This document shows positions 13,290-27,514 of a DNA stretch of 64,000 nucleotides, piece after piece. The notes under the pieces are model-generated. The model was not told the origin of the DNA. It saw only the letters and a list, made by a program, of their open reading frames with translations, and searched no databases. Every line of letters begins with the position of its first letter. The first letter of the stretch is position 1. Source of the DNA: Oasisia sp. SBJ-2009 (Eukaryota > Annelida > Polychaeta > Sabellida > Siboglinidae); contig OZ024858.1 of the NCBI GenBank assembly GCA_964017155.1, positions 24,304,687-24,368,686 of the forward strand, read 5' to 3'. The position numbers and the translations under genes are program-made.

Positions 13290-16200
13290 AAGCCACCTGT
13301 GGTTAAACCAATATAAACCAGTAAAATATTCATCATCTAAAATTTCCTTTTAATGCCTAGTTATTTATAGTTTACTATTACACTACTATATAATTTTAGT
13401 AATATTTATTTAATAACATACTATTATATGAATTAACTTGTTTATTAAATTTAATTATTTTATTTACTTGGTTTACAATTTTCATGATCTTACTCTCTGT
13501 AACCGAGGACAGCAACAGGCCAATAGCGGTGGTCGCGCAGTAGAGCGCCGGACTGTCAATCGAGGGGACAGTGGTTCAATCCCACCTACCGCCGTTTCGA
13601 AACTTAGGCAATTTCGTTCACCTCACATTTGCCTGTGTCTTTCGGAAGAGACACTAAACGCCAGTGGTCCCTTCTAACTGGTGTCTATGCCAGGGGAAGT
13701 AAAAGATCCCACACAGGGGGTAAATGTGTAACTTGTAGTGGACTCCAGACATGGGGTCAAATACATTTGTATTTGTATTTGTATTTGAAAGTATTTAAAT
13801 ACTTTTTTTAAAGTATTTGTATTTGACATTTAGGAATTGAAAGTATTTGTATTTAAATACTTTCCTAAAGTATTTGATATTTCAAATACTTTTCAAATAC
13901 TTTTTCAAATGTGTATACTACAGTCAGGGACTAAGAACTTAATTACACAGCTTAGCAAATATGGGCACCAGTAAACCCTGGGCACCAGCTAGCTAGCTTT
14001 GTGTTATTGAGGAAGAAGCCTGGCACTGGTTTATCAAGCCCTTTGTTCAAGCCAGGTATCCCCAATTAAATAAGCCACAGTGGACTTTGTTCAAACATCA
14101 CTGAGCCCAGTGTGCAGGGCAGCCTAATTGATACAGATGATAAATGGAGAACCCAATTCAAGTCAGATCTTGTTAAGTGATCCTCAGTGAATGAATGGAA
14201 AGCTTGGCTGTGGGTTCTGTCCACATTGCCATTATTGTGGGAAAAGGGTGTGGAGGAATGATTAACAGGAACATTGCATTCAATTAGTTTGCAGCAGGAC
14301 TTTGCACTATCCCATATAAGTACTAACTTCCACCATCCTGGGTGATATAACTGACAATTTTAGAAGTATAAAGGTGGAATATTATTTCACATTATTTAAA
14401 TATTGAATAACAAACATTAAAATTTATATATAATAATTAAATAATTGTGAAGTTAACCAATAACTGTTTTGTAGATAAATTATTACTTATTGATAGTACA
14501 TGTGTAAATCTAATTTTATGCAGAATGTTAATTACTCAGGTTTATATATATTTTATTTAAACAATTATTTTCATTTCTAGAGAAAGCATCACGCAGCATA
14601 TGCTGAAACTCAGGCTTCATCGTTTTGTTTCTTTTACCTATATAGTAATATATCCTGAAAATGAAAAGTATTTGAAAAAGTATTTGAAATACTTTTCAAA
14701 AGTATTTGTATTTGTATTTAAATACATTTGCATTTAAAAGTATTTGTATTTGTATTTGAATCTCTCAAAAGTATTTGTATTTAAATACATTTCAATGTAT
14801 TTGACCCCATGTCTGGTGGGCTCACTAATTCTAGAGAAGGACAACTCTGAAAAATCAAGCTCGACAATACTCTTTTTTCTTTTCTTTAAACAGTTTATTC
14901 GGTGCATCATATATTTACAAAGTAAAAGCCATAATGCCCGAATAAACAACGGGTGTATACATACACAAAAATGGCGCAAAAGCGTAGTGTCAAAGTACCG
15001 GTGTATAATATAATATATAACCTGATGCTGTTTGCATGGGTTCATTCCACAACCTGTAGAATTTTTTTCAAAATTATAATAAAAAAAGTAATTAAAAAAT
15101 TTCAATAAAAAACAATACTCTAGTCACACAAATGTGGCTAACATAGAGTGATGAGCTCACCATGAGAAGAAGAAGAAGAGTCACAATGTCCTACCTTCTG
15201 TTTAGTTCGCGGTTCTCATTCACCTCATACTGAATTAGGCGATCTTTGAGTTTCTGAGCCCTCCCGGCCAGTTCCTCGTTCACTTGGATGCAGTCGAGAC
15301 AGAAGAAACTAAGGGGAACGGTGATGTGCAGCAGAGATATCTCATCCTTCAGTGTTGCGTATTCCTCAATTTTCTACATATGAAGATGTCGATTACTCAA
15401 CCAATCAGTCGTACATACCAGTAAACGATTCAAGATTTTCGCTAACTATCATATCATACAGTATAAAGACCACAGAAGAGGGTAATAGAGTAAAGAAGTT
15501 ATAACTTTAAAAAATGTTAGTGTTAAGATTTCTTAGTTGTCCTGTTATTTAATTATTTTTTCAATGACAATGTTTTTATAGTGTTTGCAGTGTCATGACG
15601 CTGGCTTTGTACCAAGTGTGAAAGCGAGGGCAGGAGTAACATTTGAGTTGTGGGTCCACGGAGATGCACCTGGATGTCTCCAGAGAGTGCCTCAGTCTCC
15701 GACAACTCACCATGTTCCCAGTGCAAATGAACAGAGTTTTCAAGAGCATAACTGCTAAATACAACAAGAGAATGGGTAAATAGGAAACTATTAACAAGGT
15801 GGTGAGCTTGTAGCAGATGATCATTGAAGGAGTTCTACTCTGTCAAAATTGTTGCTGCATATTACATAATAACCTATGTCAAAAGTCAATTTTCATTGAC
15901 CTACACAAAAGTACCAAATGGTGCACCACACAACACCACGCCACTTATGTTGTTTTTGATCTCAGTGCTTCATTTTGTGTAATATGATTAACACAAACTG
16001 CATAAACTATTACCAAAACGAAGGACTACAACACATAATACACGATGCCGTACTCGACACTCGTTACCCAGAGTAAAAACCAACAGGACCAAGAACTGTT
16101 TCATTAACTGGTGTCTGTTCAATCAAAGGAACTCACAGCGACTCTTAACCAACTTTCGTGCATGCTGATATGGATATGTGTAAAATATTGTAAAGCCTTA

Positions 16201-19200
16201 ATTTATTCTTTAGATCTATTTATTTTAATGTTTTAAAGTATTTATAATTTTTTAATAAGTTTAGTCAAATAATCGCAGAAATTATGTTTTAGTGTCTTAA
16301 ATTATTTAAATTAGTTTTATAGATACATATCATATATTTTCTACATTTTAATTTATATTTATGCTAATGTCTTAAATTATATATTATTTTTATCTATTTT
16401 AACAACTATACTTTGCATGTTTAATGTACCTATTTCAAACTCTATGATTGCCCAGAGTGAAATAAAACTATTATTGTTATTATTAAGAGATCATGGGGGA
16501 GTACGCCACCTTCTTGAAGCCGTTGATCGAGTGCTCCTCCTTCAGGAAGTTGCTCACGTCGAGGGACGCCTTGCCGCTGAGGAGGTCGTGGTAGCGGCGG
16601 TAGCTGTTGAGGTACCTGATGGGGCCGGCGGTGTTCACCTTGAAGATGCCCATCGCCTCGTCCACAAAGTGGGTCACTAGGCTCTCCTCCAACTTCACCG
16701 ACCGCAGCTGGAGCCGCGAGTGGTTCTGGCGCATCTCTGGGAACAACTCCACCTCCACCTGTGGCAAACAGGAGAGCTCTACAGGTTGCTGAACGTTCTC
16801 CCGGATGGCTCGTTTTACAGCGACATGATCAGTTCATGGCTTTTTATTTTTATTGCAAAAGTTGTAACTATTGTAGCGTCCTGACCGCCAATAAATGTTT
16901 TAACGAAACAGAACTGACTTTGTAATGTTAAATGTCGAATGTTTATAAGAATCCCGACACTGTCACTCAAATTGCCGCAAGTGACACCCACCCTTTGACC
17001 TTTACCAACTGGGAGCCGTGCACCTGGCTGACTGTGGCAGTTAGTGAATTAGTTGTTATTGGCTATAAAGGTTTTCTAATAATAGGATGTCTCTTGTCTG
17101 GTCTTATGATGTGCGCACAACATATTACTATAAATATATACCATGCTTTTATAACAAATGTAGTTTACCACGCTTAAAAATAGATGGCATTAGTGGTTGT
17201 GGCATCACACGTTATCGCGAGGAGTTGCGTATCTTTGTGAAGCTATAATATCCTTGGTTACCCTCGGGAGGCCTTCACCCCCAAGGGAGGAATTCACCTC
17301 TGATACATTTATCATGGGGTGGCCTTTGCCCTGAATACAGACACTTACCCTGGGGAGGCCTTCGCCCCCTGCGATGATCTCCTGGAAGCACCTGATGATA
17401 GTGTCACGGCACTCATGGAAGGACGGATCAAAGACGATCTTTGGATCTGTCACCTTCAGTTTGACAAGGATGACAGTCTTCATGACGTACTGAATGTCAC
17501 TGTACTGCCCCGAATAGTCATTGCCATTCTGCAGACAGAAGAATGACCACCTGTTATCTACCACCTGTTATCTACCACCTGTTATCTACCATCTGCTGGT
17601 CGCTGCTGCTAATCTGCAGCGGATCATTGTGCAGCAGGCACAACTTAAAGGGATACTCCAGTCAGTGAGAGGTTCACAGTACTAACTTACATATGTACAC
17701 TATATTGGTTGTGCCTAGTAATTGTGCACAAGGATCGTTAATAAACAATTAGTTATAGTTTAATGGTATCAAAAACATGCTCTCCCATCTTGAGGCACAG
17801 AACCAGAGACGTAAGCCAAATTATTTACGTCATGGGCGCAATGGTGAAAAAGGCAAGGATCTTCGTTAAAAATTGTGATAATGACGTAAGCAATCCGTGA
17901 CGTCCTCGACACAATGGATGTTTGAACGTACATGCGCCAGTGACGTAAGCAGTTTACGTTACTGGCGCATAAGTCTCAAGATAACAGCGCCCTGAATCCA
18001 ACATGGAGTGTTTCTGGTACAATTATACTATAATTAATTGTTTATTAACGATCTGTGTGCACAATTACTATGCACAACCACTATATTATACATATATAAG
18101 TAAATGGTGTGAATCTCTCACTGATTGGAGTACTCCTTTAAGTCACCCAGTATCAGGCAACAAACCTGTGTGTTTCATATCTATCTACCAGTGCTGTTGA
18201 AGACAGTACTGCAAGCACACAGCCAAGCACAAACTAGAAACCTCTCTTGCTGCAGTCCACTTTTAATGTGGCTTTACATATGTTGGATTTGTTGCAAGAT
18301 CGGTGATGTGTAAAGTTAGTTGATCGCTGTTCTAATCGACAACAATCACAAACTGAAACTACAGTTTCAGAAAATCTAGCAAATGGCGCACGTGCGTCAA
18401 AGGAAGTTTATTCAGCTTTGCCAGCCACAACGAGTAAACGGTTTACTGCAATTTGTAGGTGCTGATGAGACAATGGCTCCACATGCCTTGGGGAGTGTAG
18501 CCTTCACTGATTCAAAGCCTGTAGGGCCATGGCCTCATCTAGCATCCTATATGTAAACAACACTTCTTTTAACAACTGGCTGGTTATTCTGTGAGCACTG
18601 TTTACTTTAATTTTATTTTAACCATGTGTGATTCTTAGTATTCTTTTTATCGTACACTTTTACAACTATACAACAGCAAACACCACAGGAGAATTTCCCA
18701 TTAAAGGACAACGTGGCTTTGCATATTACTTAAAAATGTATCTCTTACAAAAATATCAAAACGTATGTACAATATCTGACTGTTACATATGTCAGTTTAA
18801 TATACAAAGTCATTAGAATTTTAATATGCACATATATGGATAGATGCAATGAAATTTTATACGTATGTTTTATTGTTACTTAATTATACTACTTACTTAC
18901 ACTACAGAGAACCATGCACACATGCATCAGAGATAGTATACACTATTAAGAGAAAACAAATTGTATTGAAGTAAAAAATTACTCTACATATGTATATTGA
19001 GAGGTTAACTAAATGTATAATTACTACGAGTGGCTCCTGTGTTAGCGACTTTTCAGTCTTAACAGGAGTCACTGACCCCCATTTCACTGTTTTAAATTAC
19101 TAATGTATGACGTTTTGTTTATGTTTCACCTTATGATTATTGAATTCATGTACTTATTTTGGGGTCAAAAATAAACATCTGGTCCTTGTTCTGACTTTAA

Positions 19201-22200
19201 CTTAAATTAGTTGGGACGATTTTTGCAATTTTAGTGAAAGAGCAACGAGAGGACCAGTAACAATGGCAGCTCTGCAGCAGACGTGCGTGCGACAGACATG
19301 ACAACAACAGCACAGAGTCCCCCAGGCCTTCGAGGCATTGCGGAGGTGACCTACTTTGTGTATCAAGAGGAAGTTGAGGAACTCATGCAGTGAGTTGATG
19401 ACGGAGGTGACCTACTTTGTGTATCAAGAGGCAGTCGAGGAACTCATGCAGTGAGTTGATGACGGAGGTGACCTACTTTGTGTATCAAGAGGCAGTCGAG
19501 GAACTCAAGCAGTGAGTTGATGATGGAGGTGACCTACTTTGTGGATCAAGAGGAAGTCAAGGAACTCATGCAGTGAGTTGATGATGGAGGTGACCTACTT
19601 TGTGGATCAAGAGGAAGTCGAGGAACTCATGCAGTGAGTTGATGACAGTGCTGCGGAGGTGTAGTGACATGAGTGCGGCGACACAGGCGAAGTACTGCTG
19701 CACCAGCAGTGTCGACTCGGTGTCATTGTCGGGCACCAGGTGCTGCCACAGGTCCTTGCGTTCAATGAACAGTGCCGCACACGCCGGCAGCCACCTGTGT
19801 GAGCAGAATGTAACATAACAATAAACGATAGTGAATATATTGTTCATGGCTCCAAGAATGGTTTATTGTAATATAATTAACTTATTTTGGAGCTAAGCCG
19901 AGTACTTAGTATGACGTTTAGACCCGTCATCTATAGGCCTTAATTGTTCACGTACTGGAGTTGGAGATCATTGCCGGGCCACAGGACACTCAGTGTCCAT
20001 GAAGAACACTAAAGTACTGACCCGTGAATCCGACTGGCACAAGTGAAAAGTGAAGGAGGCCATATACATCAGACATAGAGCCCCTACCATGAACAGAGAT
20101 CAGGGATACCATCTGCCTGCCGTCTACAATCAAATTATCCCGCCGAAATCTGAGGCAACACACGTGACACCAGTACGTGAACAAGGCCCGTAGATGACGG
20201 GTCGAAACGTTGTACTCAGCTTCGACTTTAAGCTCCAAAGTAAGTTAATTATATTACAATAATAATAAACATTATTTATTCACGATAACCTTATAAAATG
20301 TACATTTTATCTCCCTAAGGGTTGTGATTGCTAACGCAAGTGTATTGTAAAACATAATATACATGCACTAAACAATTTAATTAACTACCTCATACATTGT
20401 GTAATGCGTTAAAATATCGTTAATAAAAAATTAATAACAATAAAAAATAAATATACTGAATAAGTATTTAAAAATTTGATTTCAATAAAAATAAATACAT
20501 AAATTTATAAAAAAAAGATAAATACCATTTTGTAAATATAATAAAATGTTTAGTAAAAGTGTTCATTGAATCGTGCATCACTGTTTTCTAGTTAAAAACA
20601 TGATGCATATATGTCATCTTAAAGGCAGAGAGAGTTTCTTATTATGTATTGGGTCTAGTTCATTCCATATGTGTGCGCCATTTATAGCAATGGAGTTCTT
20701 AAAAACATTAACATTATGTAATGTACTTCCATTATTACTCTATTCATGTTACTATGTTATTTGTTTTCTTTTGATTTGTATATATTGTATGAATTTGATT
20801 TGAAATTTGATTTGAATATTATACAGATCTGTATGTGTCATGTAGACATACACACATGTGTACAGTGTACACACATATACGGACAGACATGTAGATATAT
20901 ATATGTACACATATGTACATAACATTTGTAGATACAACATTACACAACTTGCAATATTACAATTTTATTGCTACTATCACTTTAATAAATATATTTTTAA
21001 TTAATTTAAAACATGTTAATGGTAAATAAAATTCCATGGCTAACTCTACGTAGAGCGCAGTGGCTGAGGGTAGAATTTTGGACTCTTGACTAAGAGAACC
21101 CAGGTTCGAATCCTGTGCGGCGGTGTTGAACTTTGGGCAAGATTTGTCACTCTAGATTGCTCCAGTTCACTCAGCTATATGAATGAGTACCTGGCTATAG
21201 ACAGTGGTTGATATTTGAACAAATAGCCTTTGCACATTAATTGTGGCATGGCTGAATATTTCCCAGATAAGTTGAGATGGTGTTCGATTGAACAGGTCTG
21301 CCAGGGAAGTAAAGTTTGAAGTGGTTTGAGCAGTCCTGAGGACTGGATACTGCGCTATATAAGAACTTACCTTTCTTTTTATATGACGCATGAGGGGAGC
21401 AGGCAGACCAGGGGCAAAATCTTTATTCTATGTTATTAAACAATTTTCATTTTAGCAGTTCTCCACAACCAACTACAATATCATTTCACCATAACGGTCA
21501 CTCCTCGTATTAGACAACCTGAATAGCAAGCTGATTGTATTAGTATTAGTATCTCACTGACATATGTCAATGATTATGTCATGTGTGGAGGTTATGAAGA
21601 CGGCACGGTTTTGAAGATCTCATGAATATGAGATGAGGGGGTATTATAGTAAACAAAATGGGTTTGTTTTTGTTACGGAAACAATGTGGCACTGTCTTAT
21701 AGTGGCCATAATTAAGAGGTGGCTGTATAACAGATGTGATCACACAGATTTGAATGTAGTAGAAGGCAGCCAGTGAGTGCGAGTGTGCTACGTACTTCTT
21801 CTTCAGTATTTCGGTGGTCTGCCAACATTGTTTCTTGACCAACACCTCAAACTCATTGGGCAGCAAGGGCAGCTCCGCCTCCAACAGGGCGTCCTTGTAG
21901 ACAAACCGCAGCGACGCAAACCTGCAGCACACCGGGCAGTTAGTGGCCAGTCTGTGACCACTGGTCACTTCAGACAGACACAGTGGACCGGTCAGTCAGG
22001 GGTCAGTCTGTGACCACTAGTCACTTCAGACAAATATAGTGGAATGGTCAGTCTATGACCACTGGTTACTTCAGATATACACAGTTGACCGGTCAGTCAG
22101 TGACCACTGGTCACTTCAGACAAATATAGTGGACTGGTCAGTCTGTGACCACTGGGTCACTTAATGCAAGGCTGTGGTCATGTGATAATCAAGAGTAATT

Positions 22201-25200
22201 GTTGTCGCAACATATAACACAGTTCAATTAGTACTAAAGACATGGTTCACATTTCTTAATATGTTGTTCAGTGAAGGCGAGATCCATGTTTACATTAAGA
22301 TCATCAGAGACATTCAGATTACTGGATGTTCGGATTAAATGGATGTTCGGATTAAATCTGAGAGATGGAGAGAGGGAGAGCGGGGGAGAGGGACAGAGGG
22401 AGAGAGGCAGAGAGGGAGAGCGGGAGAGAGGGAGAGTGGGGGAGAGGGAGAGAGGGAGAGAGGGGGAGCGGGAGAGCAGGAGAGAGGGAGAGAGGGAGAG
22501 AGGGAGAGAGGGAGAGCAGGAGAGAGGGAGAGAGGGAGAGAGGGAGAGAGGGAGAGAGGGAGAGAGGGAGAGAGGGAGAGAGGGAGAGAGGGAGAGAGGG
22601 AGAGAGGGAGAGCAGGAGAGAGGGAGAGAGGGAGAGAGGGAGAGAGGGAGAGAGGGAGAGAGGTAGAGAGGGAGAGAGGGAGAGAGGGAGAGAGGGAGAG
22701 AGGGAGAGAGGGAGAGAGGGAGAGAGGGAGAGAGGGAGAGAGGGAGAGAGGGAGAAAGGGGAGGATGATATGGATATATGGAGAGAGCGATTAAGCGTCA
22801 TCGTTTAAGTTGTTAACAAGGTGAGGTGACACAGACTCGTCATTCCACAGGTACTGTAGCTGCAGCATCATCGGGTTGTTGACAAACAGATGTGTCGTGG
22901 TGAACTGTTTCGCATCATGGTACACGTCATGCCAAGGCACCGGGGCACGTATCACTCTGTAACAAACATGAGATGTCACATCACTGTGGCATAAGATGTC
23001 ATGTGGGCCATGTTAGGGCGCAATGACTCAGGGGTAGAGCTTCAGACTCTTGACTACGAGAACCCGGGTTCGAATCCTGTGCTGCGGTGTTAAAACCTTG
23101 GGCAAGTTTTTTCACTCTAAATTGCTCCAGTTCACTTGGCTGTATAAATGAATACCTGGCTATAGACAGTGGTGGATATGTGTACAAGTAGCCTTCGCGC
23201 ACTAATTGTAGCGTATGGCTGGATGATTCCCAGAGGAGTGAACAATGAGGGAAGTAAAGTGTAAAGTGCTTTGAATGGTCCTGAGGACTGGAGACTGCGC
23301 TATATAAGAACTTGGCCTTTTTTTACTAGTGCACTGAGGCATGTGTCGTTTATCAGTTATCTTAGCAATGTCAGCCAGTTCCTACATATTACCACACAAT
23401 CCTCAGCAACATTCCTTACTGTTTCTGTATGTTTCATCCAGAACAAAAAACAGAACACGCAACTGACCTGAGAGGGTAAGGCTTTGGCGTGACTTTCAAA
23501 AATACACACAACTGACATGAGAGGATAAGGCTTTGGCGTGACTTTCACAAATACACACAACTGACCTGAGAGGGTAGGGCTTTGGCGTGACTTTCAAAAA
23601 TACACACAACTGACATGAGAGGATAAGGCTTTGGCGTGACTTTCACAAATACACACAACTGACCTGAGAGGATAAGGCTTTGGCGTGACTTTCACAAATA
23701 CACACAACTGACCTGAGAGGGTAGGGCTTTGGTGTGACTTTCACAAATACACACAACTGACCTGAGAGGGTAGGGCTTTGGTGTGACTTTCACAAATACA
23801 CACAACTGACCTGAGAGGGTAGGGCTTTGGTGTGACTTTCACAAATACACACAACTGACCTGAGAGGGTAGGGCTTTGGTGTGACGTTCACAAATACACA
23901 CAACTGACCTGAGAGGGTAGGGCTTTGGTGTGACGTTCACAAATAGTCTCGACCGCTCCTGTGGGTCTTTCAGAATGTAGTCAACTACAACAGAGACAGA
24001 CATCATACAATTTGCATATGACCTTCACCTATTACATATAATGTCCACCATGTTCGTGGCACACAAACCTAAAATGCTATTTAATAACATTTAACAATAT
24101 TACCCTTCAAAGGCAAAACATCAGAGTGGATGGTGACAAGAATAAACTAAAATCATTGATCTGAGTGGAGAAAAAATTATCAATCTGCGTGTAAACAAAA
24201 CATCTAACTGATGCATAGAAGCCCAACTTGTTTATTAATTATAGTAACTGTAATACTATTTTGTGAAATCATAATCTGAGTATGGTCAAGCAGGTTGAGA
24301 AATTCACATGTTGGAGATACATCAACAGACTCAGGGGTAGCGACTTAGTGTCAAAACTAAGGGGCTTACAATAAGTACAAAAGTCACTCTTCCATATGAC
24401 CTGTGTAAACATACATGCAATTTGTATATAGCAAATTTTAAATGGTGTCTTAATATGGCTAGTACTTCAATATACTAAAATGACCTCTACATAAATCACA
24501 TAACTGCAGCTTAAGTCTAAATACAGCTGGGAATTTGCCAGAATTATACAATAAAGTTTAGCTTAGACGGCAAGTCAGTACACATTCATGTATACCCAGT
24601 ATTACCGGGCCACTGTATTACCTATTACCATTGTTACAAAGGACTTGCAGTTAATATAATACAATTGGTCCAGAGTAACACAGAAAGCCTGGCCAAGTTT
24701 ACACTCGATGTTACAGTGAGAGGGAGAGAGAAGTAGGGAGAGCGTCTGGGGAGAGGTGAAAGAGAGGGGAGGGAACGAGGGAGAGGGAGAGAGGGAGAGA
24801 GGGAGAGAGGGAGAGAGGGAGAGAGGGAGAGAGGGAGAGAGGGAGAGAGGGAGAGAGGGAGAGAGGGAGAGAGGGAGAGAGGGAGAGAGGGAGAGAGGGA
24901 GAGAGAAGTAGGGAGAGCGTCTGGGGAGAGGTGAAAGAGAGGGGAGGGAAAGAGGGAGAGATGGAGAGGGGAAGAGGTCGAGAGGGGGAGAGGGGGAGAG
25001 GGGGAGAGAGGGAAGAGCGGGAGAGCGGGAGAGAGGGAGAGAGGGAAGAGAGGGAGAGCGGGAGAGCGGGAGAGCGGGAGAGAGGGAGAGAGGGAGACCG
25101 GGAGAGAGGGAGAGAGGGAGAGAGGGAGAGAGGGAGAGAGGGAAGAGAGGGAGAGAGGGAGAGGGGGAGAGAGGGAGAGAGGGAGAGAGGGAGAGAGGGA

Positions 25201-26636
25201 AGAGAGGGAAGAGAGGGAGAGAGGGAAGAGAGGGAGAGCGGGAGAGAGGGAGAGGGGGAGAGAGGGAGAGAGGGAAGAGAGGGAGAGAGGGAGAGAGGGA
25301 AGAGAGGGAGAGAGGGAAGAGAGGGAAGAGAGGGAGAGGGAGAGAGCGGGAGAGAGGGAGAGGGGGAGAGAGGGAGAGAGGGAGAGAGGGAGAGCGGGAG
25401 AGAGGGAGAGAGGGAGAGAGGGAGAGAGGGAGAGAGGGAGAGAGGGAGAGCGGGAGAGAGGGAGAGCGGGAGAGAGGGAGAGAGGGAGAGAGGGAGAGAG
25501 GGAGAGAGGGAGAGAGGGAGAGCGGGAGAGCGGGAGAGAGGGAGAGAGGGAGAGAGGGAGAGCGGGAGAGAGGGAGAGAGGGAGAGCGGGAGAGAGGGAG
25601 AGAGGGAGAGAGGGAGAGAGGGAGAGAGGGAGAGATGAGATCTCACCAATGGCCTTCCTCAGACTGAACTCGTAATCCTCCAACACCTCTGTCTGTAGTT
25701 GGTGAATGAGAGGCTCAAACAAAGGCTTTGTGATGAGGTCATGTGGTATAAGGGTCTTGATGTGCCTCATTTGGTCGGAGGGTGGGGGAGCTAGCATGTC
25801 TCTCTGAACCCCCTTCAGCACGTAGTAGAAGTACCTCTGTGGAGAGAGACACAAGGACAGTGTTACTTTGGTACTGACATCACTCAGGTGGATAGGTAGT
25901 GACAGACAAACAAGACAACTCTGTCAACGGCCACTCGAGGACAGTGTTACGTTGGCTGTGACATCAAACAGAACAGGTAATAACAGAAAAACAAAATGCT
26001 TTTGTCAAACACAGTCTGGCTCCATAAATACATTATAAGACTAATCTAGCAATAAAAGTCATTTATTTTAATAGACAAATATTATCAAATTTCAACATCA
26101 ATGAAACTCATTCTGAATGAGGTAAATTCAATATGGATGACCTCATACTACCAAGAATTCCAACTGTAAATAAAAATGTTCCGTATTAGAAATATAAGTT
26201 AAATAAACAGCTAACTTTTCAGTGCACTCAGTATGATATCGTTTGTGTACAATCTAATGAATATACATTCTTGTATGCCAATATTCCCTGTTGTGCAATG
26301 TGTCTAATGAATATTCATTACCTCAAAGTCCCGTTCACAGGCGAGTGGACCGACCTCCATCCTCTCAATGACTGCCATCATATTCATCTGTTGCGTTGGG
26401 GTCATAGGTCGACTTGGCGGCTCTTCTCTTTCCTCTCCTGTCTCGGTTGAGCTGAGGTTAATAAATTTGTGTTAACTCAAATGTTTTATTATTTTTCTAC
26501 ATGCCTAAATAAGGTCACATGCATTGTAAGATGTCAAGCACTTTCAGATGTCCAAAGAATAGGACAGCATGCTATAAGGACCATTAACTGGGTTTAGGAA
26601 ACGCAATAAATAAAACTGTCTAGCAATTGTTATTGT

Positions 26637-26680
<44 letters not shown>

Positions 26681-27462
26681 CTAAGATAACATTTAAAGGA
26701 TTATTTTTAATCTTTAAACATTTTTAATGACATCTTTTAAGACTGTGAGGAATCTTAAATTTACTCAAAGTACAGCCTGTTATAATATATGATATGCCAA
26801 CTTATAACCGTACATAGTACACACACAAAATGCACAACACATAAACATTTGTCTGCAGAGATAACAAGGATCCACTTACTCAACAGTTTTCTTGCTCTTC
26901 AGTGACACCAGAGTCCCATGTCGTTGGATAGGTTCGGACTTAGCCCTTTTTATCAGGGACAAATCTATTGTGTCACCTTATGTAGTTAGGGAACACAACA
27001 GTTGTTGATAAGATTTCAGTCATGTTTGAGTTTTACATGCAATTTCAGTCTTTCAACATGTCACACATACGTGTCTTTTAATTATTAATAATTTTTATTA
27101 TTATCATTTTGTAATTTATTTCACTATTATGCATCTATATTGTTTATTACAATTGCATATATATTTTTATTTGGTGTTATTATTTTATTATTATTTTTAT
27201 TATGTTGTTATTATTTATTATTACTATTTTTTTAACAATGCCTTTTATTTAAACCTACAGGGGTGCATATATTGTGTGAATGTGAGAGTGTAGTGGGTGA
27301 TGGACGATGATTGAAAATCATGATGTATCACATGACATCGTCACCGTCATGAAATAAAACATACATACATATATATAAAATTTTCAAAAAAAAAAAATAT
27401 ATATACATAAACTTGTGTAAATATGATTGTAAGATGTAATAGATATCTGAAATATAATTCAA

Positions 27463-27514
<52 letters not shown>

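Noticed and set aside
23020..23095. tRNA gene
   Set aside because: A and B boxes are present, but the acceptor stem does not close and the sequence continues into a shared SINE body and tail. The same holds for 6.75, 13.55, 21.08 and 54.5 kb.
22271..25854. RERGREGE and SLPLSLSP repeat frames
   Set aside because: Translations of polypurine arrays. In the 406-codon minus frame only the exon segment at 25647-25836 is coding.
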